From contig NZ_JAUTBD010000001.1 of assembly GCF_030818935.1 (NCBI RefSeq), positions 3,348,001 through 3,412,000 of the forward strand: a DNA stretch of 64,000 nt, given 5' to 3'. Of the stretch, positions 52,587-60,190 are shown one piece after another (the stretch's first letter is position 1; each line of letters starts with the position of its first letter). The notes beneath the pieces were generated by a model, which had not been told where the DNA came from, did no database searches, and saw nothing but the letters and a program-made list of their open reading frames with translations. This stretch comes from Microbacterium sp. SORGH_AS_1204 (lineage in GTDB: Bacteria; Actinomycetota; Actinomycetes; Actinomycetales; Microbacteriaceae). The position numbers and the translations under genes are program-made.

Positions 52587-53972
52587 GTGCACCTTGTAGC
52601 CATCGGCGGAAGCGACGCCGGCATCTCAACTGGCCTCCGCGCCCGCGAACTCGACCCCTCCGTCGACGTCACCGTCGTCGTCGCAGACGCCTACCCGAAC
52701 TTCTCCATCTGCGGCATCCCGTACTACTTCTCCCGCGAGGTGCAGCCCTGGCAGTCCCTCGCCCACCGCACCCACGCCGACCTCGAAGCCACCGGCATGA
52801 ACCTGCGTCTCAACACCCTCGCCACCGGAATCGACGTTGACGCCCGCGCGCTCACCGTCCGCGACGCCACCGGCACGGAATCCACGATCAGCTACGACGC
52901 CCTCATGGTCGGCACCGGGGCATCGCCCTCCACCGCCGGTATCGCCGGGCTCGACCAGCTTGGCCCCGACGACGGGGTGCATCTGCTGCACTCCATGGGC
53001 GACACCTTCGCGCTCGAGCGCTACCTCGATGAGCAGCAGCCCGAAACGGCGATCATCGTTGGCGCCGGCTACGTCGGCCTCGAGATGGCCGAAGCGCTCA
53101 CCGTCCGCGGCCTGCACGTCACCCAGCTCCAACGCGGTCCCGAAGTGCTCTCCACTCTCGACCCCGAACTGGGCTCCCTCGTCCACGACGAACTCACCCG
53201 CCACGGCGTCGACGTCCTCACCGGCACCCGCATCCACGCTGTCACCCGCGACGACGGGCGCCTCACCGTGACCGGTACCCGCGACAGCGACCCGTTCTGC
53301 CGCAGCGCCGACCTCGTGCTCGTCGTAGTCGGTGTGCGACCCAACACCAGCCTCCTCACCGCGGCCGGCGCAGCGACAGGAGCGGGCGGTGCTGTCGTCG
53401 TGGACGAGCAGATGCGCACCGGTCTGCCCAACGTGTGGGCAGCTGGCGACGGCGTGATCACCCACCACCGCCTCCTCGGCGTCACCTACCTCCCGCTGGG
53501 CACCACCTCCCACAAGCAGGGCCGCGTCGCCGGCGAGAACGCGATCGGCGGCAACGCCCGCTTCGCGGGCAGCCTCGGAACACAGGTCGTCAAGGTCTTC
53601 GATGTCGTCGCCGCGCGGACGGGCCTGCGCGACCACGAGGCCACCGCCGCCGACTACGCCCCGCTCAGTCACACCGCAATCGCGGACGACCACAAGCGGT
53701 ACTACCCCGGCGCGACCCCCATCAGCATCCGCATCACCGGCGACACCCGAGACGGTCGCCTCCTCGGCGCGCAGCTCGTCGGCGCCCGCGGCGCTGAGAT
53801 CTCCAAGCGCGTCGACACCTACGCCACTGCCCTGCACCACGGCATGACCGTCGCGGGGATGAGCGACCTCGACCTCTCCTACACGCCCCCGCTGGGCTCC
53901 CCGTGGGACGCCGTGCAGGTCGCCACCCAAGCGTGGGAGCGGGAAGTTCGATCGGCATCGGTCACCGTCTGA
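52587..53972 (+). CDS. CoA-disulfide-reductase/NADH-oxidase-like flavoprotein
   Basis: A 461-residue pyridine nucleotide-disulfide oxidoreductase. The FAD motif AIGGSDAGISTGLRA is at 5-19. A single redox Cys lies in PNFSICGIPYYF near 42-48, as in CoA-disulfide reductases and NADH oxidases. The NAD motif IVGAGYVGLEMAEAL is near 160. The dimerisation domain runs from about 335 to 455 and ends with SYTPPLGSPWDAV. It starts 10 bp after aqpS and is probably co-transcribed. In the arsenic context it may maintain thiol redox state. The natural substrate is unknown. Confidence 0.83.
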   Translation: MHLVAIGGSDAGISTGLRARELDPSVDVTVVVADAYPNFSICGIPYYFSREVQPWQSLAHRTHADLEATGMNLRLNTLATGIDVDARALTVRDATGTESTISYDALMVGTGASPSTAGIAGLDQLGPDDGVHLLHSMGDTFALERYLDEQQPETAIIVGAGYVGLEMAEALTVRGLHVTQLQRGPEVLSTLDPELGSLVHDELTRHGVDVLTGTRIHAVTRDDGRLTVTGTRDSDPFCRSADLVLVVVGVRPNTSLLTAAGAATGAGGAVVVDEQMRTGLPNVWAAGDGVITHHRLLGVTYLPLGTTSHKQGRVAGENAIGGNARFAGSLGTQVVKVFDVVAARTGLRDHEATAADYAPLSHTAIADDHKRYYPGATPISIRITGDTRDGRLLGAQLVGARGAEISKRVDTYATALHHGMTVAGMSDLDLSYTPPLGSPWDAVQVATQAWEREVRSASVTV

Positions 53973-53993
53973 ACGTCATCAGCTCGCACGCAG

Positions 53994-54027
53994 AGAGGGC
54001 CTGCACGAGTGAACGTGCAGGCCCTCT
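53994..54027 (+). terminator. Perfect 14-bp hairpin ending the aqpS-flavoprotein operon
   Basis: AGAGGGCCTGCACG at 53994-54007 pairs exactly with 54014-54027 around AGTGAA. It lies 21 bp past the flavoprotein stop. Confidence 0.8.
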
Positions 54028-54039
54028 TGCGGGATCAGA

Positions 54040-54246
54040 TCAGACGCGCTGGCTGATCGTGCCTCCGGGGTTGCGGTTGGCGGTGGACTCGGTGACGAAC
54101 CGGCCCGTCGACGCGGAGCGGTGCACCGTGGTCGAGTTGCTCGTGCCGGAGCCGACACGTTCGGTGGTGGTCTTTCCGGGCCAGCGGGCCGCGGCGGCCT
54201 TGGTGACGAAACGACCGGTGGATGCAGAGCGACGTACAGTTCCCAC
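54040..54246 (-). CDS. Small basic protein with two RSASTGRFVT repeats
   Basis: A 68-residue protein with the motif RSASTGRFVT at residues 6-15 and again near 43-52. Each copy is followed by a basic or polar stretch and TTTERVGSG or NRNPGGT. The GTG at 54246 has AGGAG 5 nt upstream. Similar short proteins with one or two such motifs are common in actinobacterial genomes and mobile DNA, but I know no function. It is encoded opposite the arsenic operon. Confidence 0.65.
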   Translation of the reverse strand: MGTVRRSASTGRFVTKAAAARWPGKTTTERVGSGTSNSTTVHRSASTGRFVTESTANRNPGGTISQRV

Positions 54247-54418
54247 AGGAACTCCTAACTGTTTGTGCCGGGTGCCGTGAGACGGAGCGCCGCTCGTGTG
54301 CGGCTGCCAACTCCGGTACAGTCAGTGCTCTGGATGAGACCTGACACTCTCAGGGCTTGTGAGCCGTCCCGTTCCCGCGGGGCGGCTCTTTTCTGTTGTG
54401 ATCCCGACACCTCGGTAT
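54247..54418 (+). other. Possible structured leader RNA ending in a U-tailed hairpin
   Basis: This gap contains CCTGA..TCAGG (about 54340-54353) followed by a terminator-like hairpin at 54361-54388 and then the small ORF at 54419. The layout resembles an attenuator. There is no match to a known RNA family that I can recall. Confidence 0.3.
54361..54394 (+). terminator. Intrinsic terminator with U-tract
   Basis: GAGCCGTCCCG (54361-54371) pairs with CGGGGCGGCTC (54378-54388), with one G-U pair, followed by TTTTCT. It is the only classical U-tailed terminator seen in the transposon. Confidence 0.65.
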
Positions 54419-54589
54419 ATGTACGACCGCGGCTACTTCCCCTCGCGGCCGCGAAAGTTTTTCGACGAGATGGCGTTCGCCGCCGATCGGGAGACGAGGG
54501 ACTGCGCTTTGCTGGCGGGGACGGATCGCCGCGCTGCCTTCGCGCTCTGCGTGCCGAAGGATGACCTTTCGACCTTGCCCCGAAATTGA
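54419..54589 (+). CDS. Small ORF A, MYDxxxFPSR type
   Basis: A 56-codon frame starting MYDRGYFPSRPRKFFDEM. Its first 11 codons and upstream GATCCC resemble the small ORF at 55453 on the other side of the sigma-factor gene. No good ribosome-binding site is present. The similarity at both DNA and peptide level is the only support; it could equally be a DNA element. Confidence 0.35.
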   Translation: MYDRGYFPSRPRKFFDEMAFAADRETRDCALLAGTDRRAAFALCVPKDDLSTLPRN

Positions 54590-54593
54590 TCGC

Positions 54594-55403
54594 TCATGCC
54601 GACTCCAGGTTCTCTCGTACTTGCTGACGTGCTCGCGCGATCGCGGATTCGACCGCCTTCGCGGTCATCCCCAGCTTCTCCCCGATCTGCGCATGTGTGA
54701 AGCCGTGCGTGACACTGAGGTAGAAGGCTGAGCGGACGCGCTCATCGGTGATCTTCCCAAACGCGCGGCGCAGCTCGTCCCGCACCTGGGCGGCCTCGCT
54801 GGCATCCGGGGCGAGCGGCGTCGACGGCCCATCCTCGAACTCATCCGCCCATTCCGCCGTCGCTGGCGGCGCCTGCGGCTCCGTGTAGGAGCGCAACTCC
54901 TCCCGTCGCCACCGCTTATAGACGTTGCTGAACTGTCTGAGGCATTGGCCCACGAAGAACGTCCGAAGAGAAGCGCCTTTAGCGGGGTCCCACATTCCCG
55001 GGACGAGGACGTTATCTCGGAACGCCCGCAACGCCAGCACGACCGTCTCGTCAGCCAGCCCTTCGGCGTCGTCGATCATTGCGCCCAGTCGAGGTTCGGG
55101 CTCCAGCGCACCGAACCCCTTTCGTGCGACCTCGGCTCGAATCTGTCCCTTGAAGATCCATCCGCAGATAACGGCCCACCCGTACTTCGCAATCTCCGCT
55201 GCGAAGAAGTCGTAGTTGCGACCTGCGAACCCCTCGGCGCGCAGAGCGGCGGCCAGATCACGGTCACCCGCGAGACGGTCTACCCGTTCCTCGGCACTGA
55301 TCCGATCTTGGTCGACCAGCTTGGCCTGCTGTGCTGCCCAAGCGTGGACGGAAAAATCACCATCAGACGACGAATGCTCTCCGAGCTCATCGGTACCGGT
55401 CAT
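54594..55403 (-). CDS. Sigma-70-family RNA polymerase sigma factor-like protein
   Basis: A 269-residue protein. The centre (about 70-165) resembles sigma region 2: YDFFAAEIAKYGWAVICGWIFKGQI, and later GASLRTFFVGQCLRQFSNVYKRWRREEL. The C-terminus (about 210-265) is a region 4 HTH: ITDERVRSAFYLSVTHGFTHAQIGEKLGMTAKAVESAIARARQQVRENL. The N-terminus is polar and may be a control domain. It is cargo of the transposon and may direct transcription of element genes. No adjacent anti-sigma gene was recognised. Confidence 0.78.
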   Translation of the reverse strand: MTGTDELGEHSSSDGDFSVHAWAAQQAKLVDQDRISAEERVDRLAGDRDLAAALRAEGFAGRNYDFFAAEIAKYGWAVICGWIFKGQIRAEVARKGFGALEPEPRLGAMIDDAEGLADETVVLALRAFRDNVLVPGMWDPAKGASLRTFFVGQCLRQFSNVYKRWRREELRSYTEPQAPPATAEWADEFEDGPSTPLAPDASEAAQVRDELRRAFGKITDERVRSAFYLSVTHGFTHAQIGEKLGMTAKAVESAIARARQQVRENLESA

Positions 55404-55452
55404 GGCAATCCTCGCGATCCTGGGTCAGCTCATAGTCACCACGATCCCTCAT

Positions 55453-55644
55453 ATGTACGACACTGCGCGCTTCCCCTCGCGGCAGGTTGAGAAAGTTCTC
55501 ATCAGCAGCGCCGGTGACGAAATCGCGGCACGCCCCACACCACAAAGCCCGCCGTCCTCTTCGGATCGACTTCGACGGGATGAGCCGGAACGAGAGGATC
55601 TAGCGGAGTCTAGGAAATCGCTAGACATCGCTAGACATCGCTAG
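55453..55644 (+). CDS. Small ORF B, MYDxxxFPSR type
   Basis: A 63-codon frame starting MYDTARFPSRQVEKVL, similar to ORF A at 54419. The C-terminal half is charged and runs into the CTAGACATCG repeats. It is divergent from the sigma-factor gene and lies 50 bp from its start, so the shared segment may instead be part of a promoter. Confidence 0.3.
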   Translation: MYDTARFPSRQVEKVLISSAGDEIAARPTPQSPPSSSDRLRRDEPEREDLAESRKSLDIARHR

Positions 55645-55646
55645 AT
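55611..55646. repeat. Short direct repeats CTAGACATCG
   Basis: CTAGACATCG occurs at 55621 and 55631, followed by CTAGA at 55641 and preceded by a partial TCTAGGAAATCG. The 10-bp spacing places each copy on the same face of the helix. They sit at the stop codon of the DUF6221 gene. Confidence 0.5.
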
Positions 55647-55967
55647 TCGCCAACCGTTTCGGTAATCGCGGTGATCAGCGTGGGCGGACGCGAGCTCCCG
55701 CAGCACCACCTTCAGCGTCTTCGCCTGGGCGGGCGCGGCCGTGAGGAAGGCGTCGATGATCCGGCGCTTGGCAGCACACTCGGCGAACACGCGCTGATAG
55801 TCGACAGCGACGATCATCCGCTCCGCATCGAACGCGAACTGCGTTGCCCACACGCAGAATCCTGAGTCAGTCGTCGGCGACACCGACGCGACGTGATCCG
55901 CGATCCTCTCATCCTCCTCGACCCGGGACAACAGGAACTCCACCAGCGCTGACGACTCCTCCGTCAT
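55641..55967 (-). CDS. DUF6221 family protein
   Basis: A 108-residue protein beginning MTEESSALVEFLLSRVEEDERIA. Its core is MIVAVDYQRVFAECAAKRRIIDAFL and the end is LRELASAHADHRDYRNGWRI, the pattern of actinobacterial DUF6221 proteins often found in phages and mobile DNA. GAGGAGGTG precedes the ATG at 55967. The function is unknown. It is probably transcribed toward the sigma gene. Confidence 0.75.
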   Translation of the reverse strand: MTEESSALVEFLLSRVEEDERIADHVASVSPTTDSGFCVWATQFAFDAERMIVAVDYQRVFAECAAKRRIIDAFLTAAPAQAKTLKVVLRELASAHADHRDYRNGWRI

Positions 55968-56230
55968 GGCCACCTCCTCGAGAGCAACCTGCCAGCATTC
56001 CACATTCCGGGATCTGTGCCACCACTCGTGCGCAAATCAGGACAGTGATCTCGGGCGCGATGTCGGAGAACTGCAGCAAGATAGGCATCGCCGACAATCC
56101 GTCTCGCAGCCAGGGGGGAGCCCGCACCGCGCACAAGGACTCGCCACCTGGAGATCACTGTCAAACCAAGCGGCGAAAATGCCCGGCAAACGACGCACTT
56201 CTTATGCTAGATTCGGCACGGAGGTGACTG

Positions 56231-57322
56231 ATGGCGGATGCGGCGATTTCGATGATCACGCTGCTGCGTGAGGCGAAGGGCTGGAACCAGACCGAACTGG
56301 CACGTGAGGCAGGCGTGTCGCAGGCCGTCATTTCGCGGCTGGAGACCGGGGCGCTGGAGCTCACCCAGGATCGCCGGGATGCGCTCGTGAAGGCATTGGA
56401 CTGCCCGCCGGAGATCCTCGAGGAGCAGCCCACCGTCCCGGGCCTCGCGATCAGCTGCCTGCACCACCGCCGCCGGGCGAGCACGATGACGGTCCGCACG
56501 ATGCGACGCATCGAAGCACTCACCCACCTGACCCGACTCACGATGGAAGGACTGCTCACCGGGATCGCGCCGCAGCCGCAGCGCACCCTGCTTCGTGACC
56601 CAATCGGCCTGGACGGCGATCCCCGTGAGGTCGCCCGCCGGCTCCGGGAACGCTGGGACCTCGGCGACGGACCGATCCGCAACCTCGTCGGCATCGTCGA
56701 GTCCGCCGGCATCATCGTGATCGAACGCCCCCTCTCGACCCCTGGGCAGGACGCCGTCTCCACCTGGCCCGGCGACCAGTCCCGGTTCCCGATGATGCTG
56801 GTCACCAAGGGCCTCGCCCCCGACCGGCTCCGGTTCACGGTCGCGCACGAGCTCGGGCACCTGCTCATGCACGACATCCCCGGCTCCGAGCAGGAGGACC
56901 AAGCCAACAAATTCGCCGGCGAGATGCTCGCGCCCTCCGACAGCATCCGCCCCGACCTGGCAGGGCTCCGCACCGGAGAATTCCGGCGGCTGCTGACCCT
57001 GAAGGAGAAGTGGGGCATGTCGATCGGCGCGTTGATCCGCCGCGCCTACGACCTGGAGATCATCACCGACCGGCAATACCGCGAGTTCAACATGCGCCTC
57101 GGCCAGATGGGCTGGCGCAACAGCGAACCCGGCGACGTCGCCGTCGAGACCCCGTCCACTCTCACCCAGATCATCAACGCCCACAAGAACATCCGCCACC
57201 AGAGCGTCGCCGACATCGCCCGGCTGGCCGGCATGACCGAAGACGGCTTCCGCCGTCACTACCTCGGGGAGAACGCGCAACCCGAGAACCTCGTTCCGAT
57301 CACGTTGGGAGCCGCGACATGA
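56231..57322 (+). CDS. XRE HTH fused to an M78 (ImmA/IrrE-type) metallopeptidase
   Basis: A 363-residue protein. Residues 8-65 are an XRE HTH: ITLLREAKGWNQTELAREAGVSQAVISRLETGALEL. Residues 170-260 hold the zinc protease: RFTVAHELGHLLMHDIPGSEQEDQANKFAGEML, with HELGH near 200 and the third ligand Glu downstream. A helical C-terminus follows (YDLEIITDRQYREFNMRLGQMGW). Such proteins cleave repressors or toxins and control mobile elements or stress responses. GGAGG lies about 6 nt before the ATG and TATGCT about 20 nt further up. It overlaps the next gene by ATGA, so the two act together. Confidence 0.88.
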   Translation: MADAAISMITLLREAKGWNQTELAREAGVSQAVISRLETGALELTQDRRDALVKALDCPPEILEEQPTVPGLAISCLHHRRRASTMTVRTMRRIEALTHLTRLTMEGLLTGIAPQPQRTLLRDPIGLDGDPREVARRLRERWDLGDGPIRNLVGIVESAGIIVIERPLSTPGQDAVSTWPGDQSRFPMMLVTKGLAPDRLRFTVAHELGHLLMHDIPGSEQEDQANKFAGEMLAPSDSIRPDLAGLRTGEFRRLLTLKEKWGMSIGALIRRAYDLEIITDRQYREFNMRLGQMGWRNSEPGDVAVETPSTLTQIINAHKNIRHQSVADIARLAGMTEDGFRRHYLGENAQPENLVPITLGAAT

Positions 57323-58410
57323 CCGATCTCATCCCGCCCTCCGGGCACCATCCCGCCCCGGTTCCCGCCGGGACGGGCATTGACAGCGCCATCCTCATCC
57401 ACGCCCCGCAGTCCAAGGTCGACCGCGTCGCCGCGTTCAGCCGCAACGCCGGGATCACCGCCCTATACACCGTCGCCGGCGGCAACAAGATCGCCGCCGC
57501 CGACAAGCTGCTCACCACCCACCGCTCCATCGCCGGCCCTGAATCGCGGATCCTGTTCGACGCGAACCGCTACTCCGGCAAGAACCGCGCCACCGGTGAC
57601 GCCCCGCTCAGCCTGGAATGGGTCACCTGGCAGCTCGACCACGGCGCGCCGGTAGCGCTCACCGACACTGGCTACATCAGCCTCGAGCACATCGCGCGGG
57701 TCGACCTCGCGCTCGGCCGCGGCGCAGATATTGCGAGCCAGACACCCGGGACCGTGATGACGATGCTGCCCATCGAGTCCCTCATTTTGAAGAACTCCGC
57801 CGACCAGCTGCGCGCCGCGATCGACCGCGCCGGCGTCCCCGTCGCCCTCGCGCTCGAACACAGCACCGACCCGTTCGGCGCCGTCGACGCCGTTCGCGGC
57901 CTGCTGCACGTGCTGGGCTCATCAGTGAGTATCGCGCTGCTGCGCACCGATCTCTCCGCCGTCGCCGCGGTCGCCGCCGGCGCCCGGTTCGGCGCGGTCG
58001 GCACCAGCAGCACGCTCCGCCACATCTGGCCATCCAAGGGCGGCGGCCGCAGCCCCGGAACCTCCGTGCTGGTCCCGCGGCTGATGTCCTACCACCTGCT
58101 CGAGCGGCTCCCGCTCGTCGCAGCGCAGGTCCCCGCTGACTACTTCTGGTGCGACTGCAACATCTGCGAAGGCGGCGCGGTCTTCGACCACGTCACCGAG
58201 CACACCGCACCCGAGCACAGCATCGGCTCGATCGCCACGTTCGCGGCGAACCTGCTCTCCGGAACCCGCGAGGAGAACCTCAAGTCGTTCCGCGAGAAGG
58301 CGATGAACGCCCAGACCCTGCACTCCGAGATCCAGGTCGAGATGGAAGACGTCCGCTGGGCTCCTGCCCGCTCACTCGACTCCTGGGTGAAGGCTCTCGA
58401 CGGCCGGTAA
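57319..58410 (+). CDS. Partner of the XRE-M78 protease, possible TIM-barrel protein with CxCxxC motif
   Basis: A 363-residue protein translationally coupled to the XRE-M78 gene. Alternating strand-helix segments (for example SAILIHAP, ILFDANRY, PVALTDTGYI, VPVALALEHS, SVSIALLRTD, GARFGAVGTSSTLRH) suggest a TIM barrel. The motif WCDCNICEG (C278, C280, C283), followed by His residues, recalls the zinc site of tRNA-guanine transglycosylases and related DpdA enzymes, but no catalytic motif of those families was identified. The order protease-barrel suggests regulated activity. Its 3' end overlaps the convergent gene by 39 bp. Confidence 0.6.
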   Translation: MTDLIPPSGHHPAPVPAGTGIDSAILIHAPQSKVDRVAAFSRNAGITALYTVAGGNKIAAADKLLTTHRSIAGPESRILFDANRYSGKNRATGDAPLSLEWVTWQLDHGAPVALTDTGYISLEHIARVDLALGRGADIASQTPGTVMTMLPIESLILKNSADQLRAAIDRAGVPVALALEHSTDPFGAVDAVRGLLHVLGSSVSIALLRTDLSAVAAVAAGARFGAVGTSSTLRHIWPSKGGGRSPGTSVLVPRLMSYHLLERLPLVAAQVPADYFWCDCNICEGGAVFDHVTEHTAPEHSIGSIATFAANLLSGTREENLKSFREKAMNAQTLHSEIQVEMEDVRWAPARSLDSWVKALDGR

Positions 58411-58992
58411 CGCGCACGGCAGCGCATCCGACCGGATCGCCCACTCGAACAACCTCTCCTCGTACACCCGCCGCCACAACGGGCTCAACACCGAGCCCGC
58501 CCGCACGCCGGCATCGCCGCCTACATACACCTCTATGCTCGTCCCGTCGCACGCGACCAGCGCCGTCCCCTGCGCGTCGAACTCCTCCGCGACCAGCGGG
58601 GACCGGCGCGGGAACGCCGGGAACATCCCGATCGTCCTGGCCAGTGACCGCAGCGGCCGCAACGCCCGTCGCGTCGGCGTCGGCGCGCCCACGCCGATCA
58701 TCGCCGCGACCCGCAGCACCGTCGGGGATCCCGCATCCAGCAGGTCACGCACAGCATCCGTCGACACTGCCGGGCCATCCATCCTGCTCAGCCGCAACGA
58801 CAACGCACGCCGGTCCCAGACCACTACCGGATAGACGTTCGCGTCGAGGAACGTCGTCAACGGCAGCACCGCCGCGCCCGGCAACATCGTCGTCGTCGCG
58901 CGAGCGGCCGCGGCATCCCGCAACTCGAGCTCACCCCACGCGCGATCAGCAGTGCTCCGGCGAGGAGTCTGCAGCACGTTCGTGATGCTCAT
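58372..58992 (-). CDS. Hypothetical protein paired with an AbrB-like protein
   Basis: A 206-residue protein beginning MSITNVLQTPRRS. It contains YPVVVWDRRALSLRLSRMDGPAV, LLDAGSPTVLRVAAMIGVGAP and DAQGTALVACDGTSIEVYVGGD. The fold is probably mixed alpha/beta. No known toxin motif is visible. Its start overlaps the stop of the AbrB-like gene, so an antitoxin-toxin style pair is possible. It converges on the CxCxxC gene and overlaps its end. Confidence 0.55.
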   Translation of the reverse strand: MSITNVLQTPRRSTADRAWGELELRDAAAARATTTMLPGAAVLPLTTFLDANVYPVVVWDRRALSLRLSRMDGPAVSTDAVRDLLDAGSPTVLRVAAMIGVGAPTPTRRALRPLRSLARTIGMFPAFPRRSPLVAEEFDAQGTALVACDGTSIEVYVGGDAGVRAGSVLSPLWRRVYEERLFEWAIRSDALPCALPAVESLHPGVE

Positions 58993-59321
58993 GCCGCCCC
59001 CTCCAGATCAAATTGCAGACGAGACCCGGCCAGGACCTCCACGACGGCGTCAGTCCGCGGCCGAGCATAGATTGCGGCGCCCACACCAACCCCGAGAGTC
59101 TGCATCACCCAGGGCGGAGTCACAAGCTGGCCCACCTTCGACACCATCTGAGCACCCTCCTCACCCTCCTCCGCGCGACGCACACACACCACCCCATCGG
59201 TCACCTCGAATCGAACCCGACCCGGCACATCGATCCCCGCCGACACCAACACACGCCGCGGGATCGACAGCTGCCGCCGCGCGCCGATCATCCGGGGTCC
59301 ATGCACCAACAGCCCACTCAT
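58989..59321 (-). CDS. AbrB/MazE-like swapped-hairpin DNA-binding protein
   Basis: A 110-residue protein. The segment GARRQLSIPRRVLVSAGIDVPGRVRFEVTDGVVCVRRAEE (about 13-52) matches the swapped-hairpin AbrB fold of antitoxins and transition regulators. The C-terminal half (SKVGQLVTPPWVMQTLGVGVGAAIYARP) is unknown. It overlaps the downstream gene by ATGA. A regulatory or antitoxin role is inferred. Confidence 0.65.
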   Translation of the reverse strand: MSGLLVHGPRMIGARRQLSIPRRVLVSAGIDVPGRVRFEVTDGVVCVRRAEEGEEGAQMVSKVGQLVTPPWVMQTLGVGVGAAIYARPRTDAVVEVLAGSRLQFDLEGAA

Positions 59322-59389
59322 GCCTTAACTTTAAGAGCAATAGCGACAGCAGTTCCTCACCTCCGAACGTTCGATGCCACGCTGAGACC

Positions 59390-60037
59390 ATGAGTATCCC
59401 CGGCCAGCCGCCATCCAATGCCGACAGCGTGGCGGGCTTCGACCGCACGATTCCGCTCGCCGTCGAAGCACTCGAGCACCGGGCGAGCGACGTCGAGAGT
59501 GTCGCCGGCGCCGGCGACGAGGCCGCGGTTGTGAAGGCATACGCAGCCGCTCGGTTCTTCATCGTCCAGATCGACGTCGACATGCGCGTGCTGCTGCGCG
59601 CCATGGCCGCAGACCCCGCTGCGCGGGTCACGACCGAGAAACTCCTCGCCCTCGTCCTCCGCGAGAGCATCGAGGGCGTCTACCGAGTCCTGGGAGACCT
59701 ACACCGCACCGCACGCGCACAGACCGGTCGATTCGCTGACTTCATCGACATCGGCGAGCTCACCGCCGCACAGAATGTCTATAAGGCGAGCATCCGAAAC
59801 ATCGCCGACGACCGCTCCTTCAAGGAGACGCTCGTGAAGATCCGCAACGAGGTCGCCGCACACATGTTCAGCGACGACGTGGGCATCGAGTCAGCGGCCG
59901 CCTGGGTGGTATCCCGCTCTGTCATACCCAAGACCGACGACGCCATGTTTGACAGCCTGATATTCAGCCGCTCGATCCAGGTCCTCCTCGCGCTCCACAC
60001 ACTCGACGAGGCACTCGCGACGATCCGCCGAATGTGA
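59390..60037 (+). CDS. Hypothetical helical protein
   Basis: A 215-residue, mostly helical protein beginning MSIPGQPPSNADSVAGFDR. It contains EALEHRASDVESVAGAGDEAAVVKAYAAARFFIVQID, GDLHRTARAQTGRFADFIDIGEL and VKIRNEVAAHMF; the last resembles the (R/K)N..AH motif of HEPN-type RNases and AbiV/Cthe-like proteins. That would suggest an abortive-infection role, but the match is weak. The ATG at 59390 has no strong ribosome-binding site. Confidence 0.5.
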   Translation: MSIPGQPPSNADSVAGFDRTIPLAVEALEHRASDVESVAGAGDEAAVVKAYAAARFFIVQIDVDMRVLLRAMAADPAARVTTEKLLALVLRESIEGVYRVLGDLHRTARAQTGRFADFIDIGELTAAQNVYKASIRNIADDRSFKETLVKIRNEVAAHMFSDDVGIESAAAWVVSRSVIPKTDDAMFDSLIFSRSIQVLLALHTLDEALATIRRM

Positions 60038-60190
60038 TCACGGAGCGGGCACGGTCATCGCAAGGACGCCAACGCGCCCAAAACTTTCATCCGCTCGACG
60101 AATCAGAACTCGTTGACGACCTTGAGGCTTGCTCGGATACGGCCAAGTGGGCCATGAGCGCGGTGGGATGCGGCTGGGTAAGCTCGTCTC

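Noticed and set aside
52626..53930. A 434-codon minus-strand frame opposite the CoA-disulfide-reductase-like gene
   Set aside because: Glycine/valine/aspartate-rich antisense shadow; the plus-strand protein has complete FAD and NAD motifs.
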